NCBI GenBank assembly: GCA_037349105.1
Contig: JAYJMM010000120.1
Coordinates: 6,514,001-6,578,000 of the forward strand
From: Limnomonas spitsbergensis
Taxonomy: Eukaryota; Chlorophyta; Chlorophyceae; Chlamydomonadales
Direction: 5' to 3'
Length of the DNA stretch: 64,000 nt
Positions 1-9,992 of the stretch are shown here, in pieces (position 1 is the stretch's first letter; each line of letters begins with the position of its first letter). The position numbers and the translations under genes are program-made. The notes under the pieces were generated by a model. The model made no database searches and had not been told where the DNA came from. It saw only the letters and a program-made list of their open reading frames with translations.

Positions 1-1
1 C

Positions 2-13
2 CATGAGTCGTGA
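2..13 (+). CDS. Last codons of the unit-end reading frame from the preceding unit
   Basis: The codons read His-Glu-Ser-stop and match the end of the conserved unit-end frame at 24017, 45104 and 59458. They show that another copy of the unit lies immediately left of the window. Confidence 0.6.
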   Translation, partial: HES

Positions 14-1040
14 CACCCTGGAGGCGAGGCCGTGGCTCAAGTATAAGGTCCTTGAGATCAGGCATAGTCGCCACTGCGTTTGCATACCAGACCACCTTCG
101 ATAGGCCGCTGTGCGGCCACAACTGTGCCGATGGAGACCCAACATTGGCCTGCCCACGGCCAGAGGCTTCAGCAGTAGGGCTATAATCCGCCAAGCCACC
201 CTGGCTGTAGCCCGTGTGCACTGATGCTGGATTGTAGCTGAAGCATTCTAAGGTGTTCTAGCTTTTGTGCATGATCTGGTCGAACATGTTGAGGGCTAGC
301 TCGTAAGGGCTAGGTATTCCGCAGGTCAATGACATTACACCACTGAATACCCGTGCGTAGGTATTCTAGCTTCCTGTTAATTTGACCCTTTTTCTTTTGT
401 CCCTCTCTTCCTTTCTCGTTGTCCCTATATTTCCAGACCAGAAAGTTGGGTGCCCTCGAGGCCGAGTCTTTTAGAGCAGGGCCCAGAGATGTTATGTCAC
501 AATCTCGACTACTCTCAGATAAACAGTGATGCATGATGGTCTCGCTCTGTCTTGTGCAATGTGCTGCATCATCTCAGCATGCAAATGATATTGCACCTCT
601 AGGCCCCTGCTCAAAAGGCTTAACCTGGGCGGGCCCTAGCAGATGTGGTCGACATGCGCTATACGTCTTTAGATAATCGGAGGGACAAAGGAGCCCCCTA
701 AAGGGAGTCACTCTTAAGGGTAGCCCTAGGGCAGCCACCTTAAGGGCAGCCACATAGCTGAGAAGTACTGGTAGCCTCTAAAGAGGGCTGGGGAATCTGA
801 TACCGTTTTATTGTTTGGTTTTCTTTTTTGTCCCGCTTTTTCTTTCATGTCTTCCCATAACTTTGCAACGAGACTGTTGGACGCAGCCTTTTGAGCATGG
901 CCCAGAGATGTTACCGCATTAACATATGCACCACAACATCCCTCCTACACATGCTCAAGCCTTATGAGTGACTGCCTGTCTAGGACACCAGATTCCAAAT
1001 TCCTGCCTCAGCACATATGAATAATATTATGTGGGTATGG
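14..1040. other. No gene seen; decayed retroelement terminal modules (R1)
   Basis: I see no supported gene here. The stretch holds repeated copies of a module: a pyrimidine-rich tract, then a GGCCGAG-like core, then GGGCCCAGAGATGTTA or a close variant. Copies lie at about 380-505 and 800-915 on the plus strand, with a minus-strand relative at about 590-625. The same stretch recurs in R2 (24018-25040), R4 (45105-46130) and R5 (59459-60480). A 74-codon minus-strand frame at 310-534 is identical in all four, but it lies inside one of these modules and the flanks are also nearly identical. Confidence 0.5.
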
Positions 1041-1095
1041 ACTATGGATGCACCTTGGATTGGGTGCATCCATAGGCCCCCCGGAGGGCGCCACG

Positions 1096-1179
1096 GATTT
1101 TCAGCAGTTGTACCAGGGCAGGCATGGGTGGGAGGCTCTGGCTTTTGTTGAGGACGAGGTAGACTTTGTGGAGGGCTAG
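1096..1179 (+). pseudogene. Retroelement C-terminal remnant, DFxQLY...GWExLAFVE type (R1)
   Basis: A short open stretch reads DFQQLYQGRHGWEALAFVE, then about eight residues, then Glu-Gly and TAG. The same motif ends several other decayed frames in the window (1380-1441, about 2630-2701, 3249-3330 on the minus strand), each followed by the pyrimidine-rich terminal module. I infer these are the last codons of one retroelement family. No start or upstream domain is joined to this piece. In R2 the fourth codon is TAG, and in R4 the terminal stop is lost. Confidence 0.4.
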
Positions 1180-1379
1180 TCCGCTGTCTTGTTTTTTGCC
1201 TCCCTGGGGACTGGCTCTTTCCCTTTTTGTCTCTCTCTCGCTTTCAGAGGCAGGGATCCTTCGGTCTGCCTTTCTGATTTCTGTAGGGGTGTTTTCTTTG
1301 CCCATTGTGCGCCTCTCTGTTTTTCTTCTAGCCTTTGCTTCCTTTCCTTTTCCTACCAACCAGACAGGACGTCGGAGAG

Positions 1380-1441
1380 CCCGTAGGCAGGGGTGGGAGG
1401 CCCTGGATTTTGTTCATTTAGTTGAGCTATTTGAAGGCTAG
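1380..1441 (+). pseudogene. Second, shorter C-terminal remnant of the same family (R1)
   Basis: The frame reads RRQGWEALDFVHLVELFEG and then TAG. It repeats the GWExLxFV...EG-stop pattern of the remnant 200 bp upstream. It is followed at 1442-1612 by a terminal module ending in the GGCCGAG core and GGCCCAGAGGTGTAATG. Copies are present at 25380-25443 (R2), 46463-46526 (R4) and 60824-60885 (R5). Confidence 0.35.
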
Positions 1442-1660
1442 TCTCTTCAGGGAAAGGGGATACGGTTTGCATAACCTTTGTGTTCTTTTTGTTTAGTGGG
1501 TGAACTTGCTATCCTTTCTCTCTTCATATGCCTTCTTCATTGACTTTCCTAGCTGTATTTTTGTTTGCCAACGTGGCCGAGCTTCATTTCAGCATGGCCC
1601 AGAGGTGTAATGCCGTTAACCTTGGATTGGGTTGCTAGGTTCTGTCCCCTCACATAGGAG

Positions 1661-1728
1661 GCTGGCATGAGCGCAGTAGCGCACCATGGTCATGGCTGGC
1701 ATGAGCGCAGTAGCGCACCATGGTCATG
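1661..1728. repeat. 34 bp tandem duplication
   Basis: Two adjacent copies of a 34 bp unit beginning GCTGGCATGAGCGCAGTAGC. Two copies are also present in R2 (about 25665-25732) and R5 (about 61105-61172), but only one in R4 (about 46744). Confidence 0.8.
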
Positions 1729-2321
1729 GCTGCGCAGGGTCGCTGGAATCGAGCATGGTCACATCCTATCAGCCCCATGCGGCCGTGTGTCAACCATGAC
1801 CCGGGTGGTATGCATCATCCTAAATACATCTCACTTCGTTTAATACACTTACATATACAAGGACTGATGAATACCATATAACATATATGGTTGTTTGCGC
1901 GAGGGAAACCCAGGGGGCACTGTTTTTTCTCGCGTTCTCTGATCTACGGCAGTGCTTGAGCCTTTTGCGGACACCTGTTCCTTGCCGGAGGGCGCACATG
2001 GTGCAGTGAGCTGATGGAGGCGTTAAAGGAGATGGAGCATGGAGCAGCTGCCCCCAAACTGTGTGAGCAGTCTCTGACATGCAGCCGCTCCCCGTCCCAG
2101 GGGTGCTACACCTGGTGGACGCAGACTATCAGCAGGTGCATCTTCAGGCGACTGCCAGAAGCCGTCCCCAAACTGCGTCAGGCAGCGGCTGACCTACAGC
2201 CTCTACCCGTCACAGAGGTGCTAGCGCTAGAGGACGCAGCCTAGGAGCGGGCGCAGTTGGAGATGGTCGACCGGGGGGACCCCAGGGACCTCGCCACCAA
2301 ACACAGGTCTGGTGCCGCTTA

Positions 2322-2701
2322 CCACACCCGGTTTCAGCCTACGGCAGCAGGCGCCGTGCTGGCGCATGCTAAGGGCCGCACTAGCTAAAGGGCGTGTTCC
2401 CGTGTGCACAAATTCAATGTTGCGCCTCGGGGAGCCAGGTCACCACGGCCGACATTAGAGGACGGCGCAACGATGAGGAGCGTCACACACGCTAATGCCA
2501 GCGATGCTGGGCTAAGGGACATGGCAAGCATGTAGAGGATGCACTCCATGCTTGCTTCCAATGCCATAGCATCAAGGCGGTACTTAGAGAGCGGGGTGGG
2601 CTGGTCCTCCGAACGACGCAACAGACTTTCACCAGCTCTACCGGGGCAGGCAAGGGTGGGAAGACCTGGCTGTTGTAGAAATGTGGTCGAACTTGTTGAG
2701 G
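2322..2701 (+). pseudogene. Reverse-transcriptase C-terminal zinc-knuckle remnant (R1)
   Basis: In one frame the sequence reads a basic stretch (LRAALAKGRVPVC), then CQRCWAKGHGKHVEDALHAC followed by FQCPS and an RERG stretch. This matches the general pattern of the zinc-binding segment after the reverse transcriptase of non-LTR elements (C-x2-C ... H ... C, then an Arg-rich helix). In R1 a TAA lies just before the first cysteine and further shifts follow, so it is a pseudogene. The reverse transcriptase itself is not present. Confidence 0.45.
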
Positions 2702-2859
2702 GCTGGTGTCTTAAGGGGCTGGGGATACAGTGTGCTTGTCCTTTTCTGCTGTTCTTGTTGTCTGGAAGGTGGACTCTCTTCCCTTTCTTTTCTCTCTTGC
2801 CTTCTTACTCGAGTTACCTACCTAGCTGACTTTTTGTTTGCTGACGTAGCCGAGCTTCA

Positions 2860-2914
2860 GCTTTTGAGTAGGGCCCAGAGGTCAAAAACGGTTACCTCTG
2901 GGCCCGCTCAAAGC
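2860..2914. repeat. Inverted repeat around GGGCCCAGAGGT (R1)
   Basis: Arms at 2860-2882 and 2894-2914 flank an 11-base loop. The core GGGCCCAGAGGT pairs perfectly with ACCTCTGGGCCC. It is the tail-to-tail junction of two copies of the retroelement terminal module on opposite strands. In R2 the sequence breaks at exactly this place. Confidence 0.75.
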
Positions 2915-3189
2915 CCGGCCGCGTGGGCGCCCAACTGTCCAGAAGGGAGTAAAGAAGGAACTAAAGGAAGAGAGGGGGAAAGGAACAGAAGGAGAGGCCG
3001 GAAAGGCAAAGCAGACCAAGTCCAACACCTGAGATCCACTAGAGAGTAGCCCTCAACAAGGCCTCGAAGAAAAGAAAATTCCAGAAAAGCAAGCGTATCC
3101 CACCCCTGCTTGGCCGCGAAGGCGCCCCACTGATCAGAAGGGGGGAGAGAAGAAACTAAAAAGGGGGCAAACAACAACAACAAAAACAA
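2908..3189 (-). pseudogene. Minus-strand retroelement end (R1)
   Basis: Read on the minus strand, this contains a pyrimidine-rich module, the GGCCG core and a KQGWDTLAFLEFSFLRGLVEG stretch in two short pieces, the opposite-strand counterpart of the plus-strand remnants. A CAA microsatellite at about 3168-3190 differs in length between units. It is longer in R4 (about 48238-48262) and shorter in R5 (about 62613-62630). Confidence 0.35.
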
Positions 3190-3248
3190 AAAGGGCCAAA
3201 AGAGAAGGCCGGAAAGGGCAACGACATCCGCCTCAGAAACCCTGGAGA

Positions 3249-3455
3249 CTAACCCTCAATAATGCCCACAGCACAGTCCACAAAAGCAAGTGCAGCCCAC
3301 CCATGCTCAGCCTGGTACAACTGGTGGAAGTTAGTGGCAGCGCCCGGAGGACCTGCCCACCCCCGCTCCCGTAACTGCTCCCTGACACTAGGGCACTGGA
3401 AACACACAGTGCCCAGAGGTGTAACGTCATAAACCCCCAAAGAGACCACGTGCAT
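3249..3455 (-). pseudogene. Minus-strand zinc-knuckle/C-terminal retroelement remnant (R1)
   Basis: The frame reads PLGTVCFQCPSVREQLRERG, then a Gly/Ala/Pro linker, then NFHQLYQAEHGWAALAFVD and finally IIEG before a stop. It joins in one frame the two motifs seen separately on the plus strand (CFQCPS...LRERG and FxQLY...GWxxLAFV...EG), so it is the best view of this family's C-terminus. Nothing upstream is recognisable as reverse transcriptase. The same piece is found in R4 and R5 and is absent from R2. Confidence 0.45.
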
Positions 3456-3889
3456 GCACGTTGAATCCCGAATTTGTCGGGCAATAAAGGGTCATTCGGC
3501 GAGGGGAAATGGTCCAGTGCGTGGTACGACGCGTGTGGCATCCTTACCCAAAGGCTGAGAGATCGAATCCGCCACATGATCGTCTCTCTCCCACTGTGTA
3601 GATCGCTGGGTTCCATGTTCCTGTTCCCTTATATAGGAGGGTGGCATGGCTGCACCATTGTCCTAGCTGCGCACGGTACCTGGAATTGAGCTTTGTCATT
3701 CCTTCCATCCCCACGCAGCCAGGCGTTGAACAGGGCCTTTACTTTCAGGGGGTCGCTTTTTGGGAAGGACTTTTTCCCGTCTCCTCTACTTAGTGTCTTT
3801 TCCTCCCGGCCAGACAGTCAGGCGCCCATGCGGCCGAGCCTCTGCAACATGGCCCAGTGGTTTTATGTCATTGACTGTTGCGAGGCATC

Positions 3890-4970
3890 TTTGCAGTATA
3901 CCGGTAAAAGTTGGTATCTCACCAAAGTTCAATCGTTTAAATACCGTAACTAGTATATTTTTTTAAGAAACGCCATATTCACTGCCGTTTGACACATCTT
4001 GACAGGTTTCCCTATATTCCCATACATACCAGGGCCTTTCACCTAGTGGGGAATACCCATCCCATAAACCAGACAATTACGCGGCCCATAATTGGAATTC
4101 TCCCGATGAAAGCATTCAAAGAAAAAAAGAACTGGGAGAGGTATTCATGACTTACGACTCTCAAAATATGCACTTTCAAGGCACAATATTTATTTGAGTA
4201 CCGTACGTACAACTCAATGGTCAGCTGAACCTGTTGGTTGAAAGCATACCAATGTTTCTGATTGCAAGTTCAAGTCAGTGACAACACCTGACCATGGAAA
4301 AACACAGAGCAACAGAAATAGAGGTGATCCTGGACATGCATAAACGCAGGTGCAAGTAAATTGAAGGTGTCTCGTCCCTAAAGTCGGTCATAACTGACAG
4401 GCGAGCCACATCTGATTGAGCAGTAGTACGCAGTAGTACCCACACATAGCTTCTGATTAGGTAGACATGGACATAAGTCATCGAATCGTTGAGCGTGTGC
4501 ACATACAAAGTGGTAGGTGCTAGCGTGATGCTTCTTTAACATGCTTCATTTGTTCTTCCTTTCGTTGGGACTCTCAGGCGGCCAATCAACAGGAACATGC
4601 CCTGCGAGCCCAACACTCAGTGTCCTTAGGCTAACTTGTGGCAACAAGCATGGTAACATGCACATGCCATGTGAGAGGCACCCCATATCACAACATTTAT
4701 TCGGGTGTGCATCATTTGGCCTGCATACAACTCAGGCTTCCCCATGTGGAGGACATAAATGTTTGACACAGCAACGGTTCAGGACAGAATACCCCAGTGC
4801 CCCAGTTGCAATCTAACGCAGCAACCACCAGCAGCTATCGTAGTCAGAAGAACAGCAAATCCCCCCGCCCATGCAAATACTTGCATACAAATAGTCCATG
4901 TGGAAACCCAGAGTCTACGGGCTGGACTCATCATGCTGCATGCTCCCACCCACCCCTGACCGAGCGAGTG
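3890..4970. other. Noncoding stretch, no gene seen (R1)
   Basis: I find no supported coding region. Only fragmentary frames with no family signature are visible on either strand. The stretch is kept in R4 (about 48955-49945), and partly in R2 from 26870 onward. It ends at the 3' end of the minus-strand two-exon gene, so its last part probably includes that gene's 3' untranslated region. Confidence 0.5.
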
Positions 4971-4974
4971 TGTA

Positions 4975-5646
4975 TCACCCACCTCCTTCACTTAAACCTC
5001 TGGACAGAACTGAGTTGTCATCTTCCTCCAGGTTCACGATCTTCAGGAGTGGTAGCTTCTCCCTGGGACTGTTGCTGCTTGACGAAGGGCCCTCTGCAGT
5101 GCACAGCAGGGGTGCCGAAAAGCTTCGTCCACCAATTATTATTCCGAGGAGGAGAGGGCTGCCACGACAAGAACCCTGGTCTGGAGGACATTCACCTAGG
5201 CCCTCTGTATTTGACGCCCCCGCTGAAATCTTGTTTTGTTCTCCTGGCTGTACAGACACCCCTCTTCCAAACAGGGTTGCGAGGCCGCAAGTGCGGAGAT
5301 ATTTGCAGATGTCCGTCCCTGTCAGGTAAAGAGGGAAGGTGAGTTAAACCTCAAGTCTAACAAACCAGGGTAGCATGCGACTGGACTTAGACTCACAGAC
5401 TTGTACCACTTCCGATGGCTGCACCGGCTCGAGAGCTCGAAGACGACGACTCTCCGCAACATGCCACTCCAGAACCTCGATAGGGATGCTGTAACGAGGA
5501 AAAGATATATCTAATTGACATAGGGCTCTGTAGGCTTCCTCGATTGAGTCAAAGACCAGGCCCTCGTAGCCAGGTTACGTTGGCGGAAGGAGGATGGCCT
5601 GTATGCTAGGGTCATTGCTGGCTTGGTTATCATGTGTGTTCCCCAT
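4975..5646 (-). pseudogene. Two-exon minus-strand gene, R1 copy, premature stop
   Basis: This is the copy of the gene described at 27708-28364. Exon 1 is 5646-5397 (ATG at 5646-5644) and exon 2 is 5318-4975, separated by a 78-base intron with donor GTGAGT and an acceptor preceded by a pyrimidine tract. The phase matches: exon 1 is 250 bases, leaving one base. Within exon 1, the codon on 5577-5575 is TAA where R2, R4 and R5 have CAA (Gln), so this copy would stop after about 23 residues. The rest of the frame is still open. Confidence 0.7.
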
Positions 5647-5761
5647 CTTCTTCTATCCGATTCTTGTCAGTTGTGATGTCCCTCCTTCCAACGATATAGC
5701 CAGGGGATATAGCCCCCCGATATGGCAGGCCCCACAAATCGACGTACTACATTAACGGCTT

Positions 5762-6186
5762 ATACCGTTCTGCTACTTTCAATTGGGCGTTCGATGCCTT
5801 TGGGGGTCCGTTTTGAGGCTTTTTAAAATGTTCTGGGGGGTCGCTTTGGGGTTAGCAAAAGCTTTTAATACATTCCGGTCAGTGATTGATATGACTTGAA
5901 GGGTTGATTTTTCCAGAATTTTCCAGAAACAGCAATCAGCGGCATGCATGGGCGTGTCATCAGGGAACTTAAAACACAGCAATTCGATGCCTTCCATGGT
6001 TAAAACCCCGTTTTTAGACAGAGGAGGAGAGTGTCGGCGGTGTGTCACTGAAACGCGACACTTGGGTTAAAATGTGTGTGGTATTCGACTTTGGGGGTTC
6101 GCGCGGCCCCCTAATATCGATGGTGCTACTCTTGGGGGTTACTACCCCCAAAGTCGAACACCCAATTGAAAGTAGCAGTACGGTAT
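5762..6186. mobile_element. Inverted-repeat DNA transposon (MITE-like), R1 copy
   Basis: The left end reads ATACCGTTCTGCTACTTTCA and the right end is its near-perfect reverse complement. The inverted ends extend about 40 bases, through AATTGGG and the CCCCCAAAG region. R2 and R4 lack the element: at 28460 and 50876 the flanking sequence runs on without it. I cannot define a clean target duplication. A second inverted pair (about 6086-6104 and 6143-6161) lies near the right end. No transposase is encoded, so it is probably non-autonomous. The superfamily is not recognised. Confidence 0.75.
5779..5997 (-). CDS. Small 72-residue reading frame inside the inverted-repeat element
   Basis: The start codon on 5997-5995 lies in a good eukaryotic context (AACCATGG). 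The frame runs 72 residues and ends in the left terminal inverted repeat. It begins MEGIELLCFKFPDD and has no motif I recognise. In R5 a 4-base insertion (GCAT, about 63850) shifts the frame. It may be chance coding inside a short element or a relic of the parent transposon. Confidence 0.3.
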   Translation of the reverse strand: MEGIELLCFKFPDDTPMHAADCCFWKILEKSTLQVISITDRNVLKAFANPKATPQNILKSLKTDPQRHRTPN

Positions 6187-6293
6187 CATCAACAAGCTCG
6201 CCACGCAGTATCTATCAAAATCCACGACGTGTTGGCATTCTCTTTTATTTTGTTTCTCTACAACGCCTAGATCATCTTCAAAAGTTGACACAA

Positions 6294-8331
6294 ATGGCGC
6301 AGATGGGGGAATTCGATGTCTCGCCTGATAAAACACATGCAGCGAGGAGATATGATGCGGCATGTGGTGTACATGAGTTGATGAAGACCCGTGACCCGGT
6401 TGCTATTGAGACCCTTAACCGATCAACGCTAATTTGGAAGCGGCGACGGCATTATTTATAGGTGCGTGGGATGTTTTTCTTCTTTTTGCGTAGGATGCAT
6501 GGTTTTGACATGGGCGGCGGGGCTCGTTCACAGTGTTGGCGACACGTCCTATATACGGACGGACGACCCAAGGCCTCAAAAAACGATATATGTCCCGTCA
6601 AAGCCGAGCATGTATGAGTGCTCAGAGTTCTCGCTCACGTTTGCGGGACACGTGAGCGAGAACTCCGACCATGAATCCATGATGTGGGAGGAATTGTCAC
6701 GTTGGATGGTGGATGGCGGGACGGGTGTTGTGCACAATTATTTTTGGAATCTAGGACCTAACGCTAGCACTAAGCATCAGTTGTGGTGAATAAATAAACT
6801 GACTACTTAACTACTTAGTATTTACAAATCCGACCCCAAATAATTTTTCTTGTGGACTTAGGTCGACTGCGCAACAAGCCCCTATGGTACAAACGTGCTG
6901 GGGTCTTCCTTGTACTCGCATGCATCATCACCACCCTCGGCGGAGCCCTCTTTTACGGAGAAGCAGAGCTCATATTTTGGATGCTCATGGAGGGACGCAG
7001 AAAGCAGGGCTTATGGGACAGCATCCTCGTCATGGGGGCGTTCACCATGCTTGGATTATTTGCGGGCTGGGCCCCAACGGGTTACGCAGTTATGATGGAC
7101 AGGGAATACCGCCCAAAGTGGTTCACGTTGATGGCCTTGCCGATCCACATCGTAGTGTCATTAACCCAACAGCTGTGGGACTTGGGCCTTCAAGGTCAGT
7201 GCTTGACAATGAGAAGGCTTCACCTCATTCATTTTTCATTAATTATTCGTGATAGGTGGCTTCTCGTCGGTGTTGAGTAGAGAAATTATTTTACCGCCCC
7301 CACATTGCTTGGGAAAATTCAAGGATGGAGTGAGGTCAAGGTCGTGCGCGACTCTACTAGTGCGTGTTCACACATTTGTATTTGTCCCCCCCATCCCCAC
7401 CTGCTAGAATTTCACCCTTGACGTCTAGTTTTCCGACTCGTTACAATTATGCACATTGCAGAGCATGGGAGGGACAGACTCCCGGAGCATCAACCCATCG
7501 TGTCGCTATTCCCAAGGCGTCCTCGCCTCAACATACTCAGCGGGCCTCTCTTGTTTCTGGCCTCCATTATTCAAGGCATTGCCCACTATGGCAGCTTCGC
7601 TTTTCTACTGGAGCTCCTCTGCTTTGGATCGGGGCCAGGTCTCCATAAGCACAAGCTGGCCGAGTGGGCCATCTTCTGCAACCTATGGTCAAATGCTATC
7701 TTGGTGAGTTCACACCGGGCAAACAGAAGGCCCTTTGGAACATTTCCGCTCTAGCCAAAGTTGTTTTCATTCGTTTTTGGGCTTCCACCGAAACGGCCCT
7801 TTTACACCTTATTTCAGGCCAAACGGAAAGGGTTCTTTTCAACCGGCAATGTCTTTAGTTCGCGCGGAAAACTGCCACACCGTAGAACCGGTTAGATTCC
7901 GCGTTTAATTAATTATCTTTGGGGTGCGCGAATTAATTTTGAGCAAAGCTTACGGCAATCAACGGTAATCCATATTTTCCAGTGAGTTGCAGATTTACGC
8001 AAAGCTCCTTTTGCTAGCTAGCACTACTTGGCACGGTGTCCTTCGGGGTCAAGAAGTGGATCATGCATGTTGATCCCAACCCTGTTTCCACATGACGACA
8101 AACAATTTGTTTCTTATATTTCATGGCTGGATCGTGTTTCTTAAGCGTTGATATCTTGATCTCCAGGTAGTGGCATTCGCCACCCTCAGTGAAGGAGCTA
8201 AGCGCCAAGACCTGACAAGCCCAGATCTTATAGGTCAACCAAGCCCACCGCCGGCCAGTGCAGATCAGCCCAACCCAGCGCCGGCCAGCCCTGATCAGCC
8301 AAGTCCACCAGCTGCATATTATCACTATGCA
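6294..8331 (+). pseudogene. Membrane-protein gene, R1 copy, damaged at both ends
   Basis: This is the copy of the gene described at 28590-31448. The ATG is at 6294 and the first exon frame is lost by an indel near 6418-6450, ending in TAG before the usual donor. Exon C (6862-7194, 333 bases) and exon D (7462-7703, 242 bases) keep open frames, correct phases and GT donors. Exon E starts at 8167 after CTCCAG, but at about 8331 the sequence jumps to what is position 31650 in R2. That removes the end of exon E, the following intron and the Gly-rich final exon. This copy cannot make the full protein. Confidence 0.6.
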
Positions 8332-8523
8332 AATAAAATAAGTTTCGTGAAAGAAAGAAAGAAAACTACGCCCCGTTTCGTGGCAATATACCACAAGCGA
8401 GATGTTCGGTGTACCGTATTGGGACTAAAGGAACCTCTTTGCAATACTTGCCTAAAGCTTCCTCTTTGCACCTCTTAGTTGTCAATTTGGTTGAGGTCTT
8501 CACCTGATGATTCCTACTGCAGG

Positions 8524-8739
8524 TGTTTCCGCCCCATTACCAAGAACGAGGAAGTCGGCATGCTTGACAGGGGATCCATGCAACCAGGTGCCCATCTCTG
8601 CGGTGGTGAAAGTAGGAGGCCCTCCATGGGATTATCAGCTTGGGAGCTCAGCCAAGCCATGTTACAAGCGAGGGTGTGGGGGGGCCAGTCGTTCCACGAG
8701 GAGGAGCGGGGAATGAGATTGAAGGACAAGGACCGCTAA
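8524..8739 (+). CDS. Conserved open frame after a splice acceptor, function unknown (R1)
   Basis: After a strong acceptor (TTCCTACTGCAG at 8511-8522), a frame of 71 codons ends at TAA, closing with FHEEERGMRLKDKDR. In R2 and R4 a 13-base difference splits it into two frames, although the same C-terminal half stays open. It may be the last exon of the gene to its left or a separate small gene. I do not recognise it. Confidence 0.3.
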   Translation, partial: CFRPITKNEEVGMLDRGSMQPGAHLCGGESRRPSMGLSAWELSQAMLQARVWGGQSFHEEERGMRLKDKDR

Positions 8740-8877
8740 AAGGAAGGTGGGTGCCGAACGGAAGGTGCATGGAAGGTGCCACGTACCAAGTGCAACATGT
8801 TAAGTGCCACATGCCAGGCGGTGGACAACAAGGGGCCTTGCAAGGTGGGTTACGTTGGATGGCAACCCTGCCAGCAG

Positions 8878-8887
8878 GGTCAAGTAA
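8878..8887. repeat. Left direct repeat of the RNase H element, GGGTCAAGTA
   Basis: The same ten bases lie at 12745-12754. R2 and R4 have a single GGGTCTAGTA at the matching point (about 32207 and 54594). This is consistent with a target-site duplication, or with a deletion between two short repeats in R2 and R4. Confidence 0.6.
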
Positions 8888-9001
8888 GAAAGAAAGAAAG
8901 CTACGCCCTATTGGGGCGTGGATGTTAAGGAAACAACGCAGCTTGGGGCTGTAGCCACATCCGCGCCGTTACCATGAGGCAAGAAGAAAGAAGCAACTTC
9001 C

Positions 9002-9523
9002 TCACGGTGGTTTTCTCTTATGGGTGTGTTTAGTTGGCCCAATGACAGGCTTCGTGGCGGAAAAATATTTGAGTCTACGTCTGGTTTGCACTATGCTATG
9101 CAAGAGTTTTATCGAATGGACATGCATTTTCTGGGCGCATTTCTTAGCATGGAACGCGGAGATCCCAAGAGACATCATGGCTTCAATTGTGTGCTTATTA
9201 TAAATAGTGCCCGATGTGCCGATCAAGATTGGGATAATTTTTATGTTGTTTCGCTGGTGCCCGTTCAAGATTAGTAGGTCAACAAGGTCAGTGTGCTGGT
9301 TTAAGCATGCTTTTAATTGGTCCCCATGCTCGGTGTCTCTACAATACTTGAATTCCCCAATGTGGACTACAGCGTCCTTCTTTTGTCCTGTCGTTTGCAT
9401 CAACAACATGTCAGGCTGCATTTTTATTTTCCTTTGGACGGCTCCAAGTGCTGGTGCCTCAGCGTGGGGGATTAAGTATGAGGGGACTTTATTCATTAGC
9501 ATGGCTGGTGCTCCTGCTCTCTC
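9002..9523 (-). pseudogene. PD-(D/E)xK restriction-like nuclease domain of the element
   Basis: The frame continues directly after the TGA at 9526-9524. It contains QPDMLLM, then thirteen residues later HIGEFKYC, giving the PD...ExK arrangement typical of restriction-like nucleases. An IIPILIG strand and an Ala/Lys/His-rich helix follow. In RLE-bearing non-LTR elements such a domain nicks the target DNA, and that role here is inferred from the motif alone. The C-terminus is basic (KHTHKRKPP). The domain is missing from the R3 copy, which starts upstream of it. Confidence 0.5.
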
Positions 9524-9946
9524 TCACTTCTCGGCCGTTCCCAGGTCTGCCATGACGATGTCCCCTCCCATGCTGCCTTTCGATACAGCCCTCAGCAAAA
9601 TCCTTCCTGTGCCATGGTGGCGCTCTATGTACATCTTTTGCATTTCGGGGTGCCTGCATGCGCCTGTGATATGGCCTGCACTGTCATGCTCTCCACACAA
9701 GGGGCATTTGTCGGTGGTACTTTTGCCCCACCTGAACGCCACCTTGTTATTCCAAAGGCATCCATGTCGCCATCGAAGGGCTGTTTTCTTCTCGGCCAGA
9801 GTGACTCCCGGTTGGTTAAAGAAACTGTTGCTGAGGGCCCCATTAGCAATCGATTGCAACCGTTGCCACCCTTGGAAGTATACGCTATCGATGTTGGATC
9901 GGCCAAGCTTTTGGCGCTCGTGAATGTGTGTCTTTAGGGCGCCCAT
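9524..9946 (-). pseudogene. Zinc-knuckle segment of the element (R1)
   Basis: The frame contains TALRWRHGCLWNNK, then CPLCGEHDSAGHITGAC followed by RHPEMQK. This is the C-x2-C-x8-H-x4-C zinc knuckle usually found between RNase H and the end of non-LTR polyproteins. It ends at TGA just before the nuclease region, and the two are in the same frame. In R1 an 8-base deletion near 10000 separates it from the RNase H frame. In R3 these bases are present and the two regions read through. Confidence 0.6.
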
Positions 9947-9992
9947 CAGATCTTCTAATCCTTGCGGCTCTACCTGGTTAGGGTCCTCTTCG

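Noticed and set aside
310..534. 74-codon minus-strand frame, identical in R1, R2, R4 and R5
   Set aside because: It lies inside the retroelement terminal module and the flanks are nearly as well conserved, so identity reflects recent duplication rather than coding selection.
9207..9923. 238-codon plus-strand frame
   Set aside because: It lies opposite the zinc-knuckle and nuclease regions of the RNase H element, which have recognisable motifs; it is a shadow.
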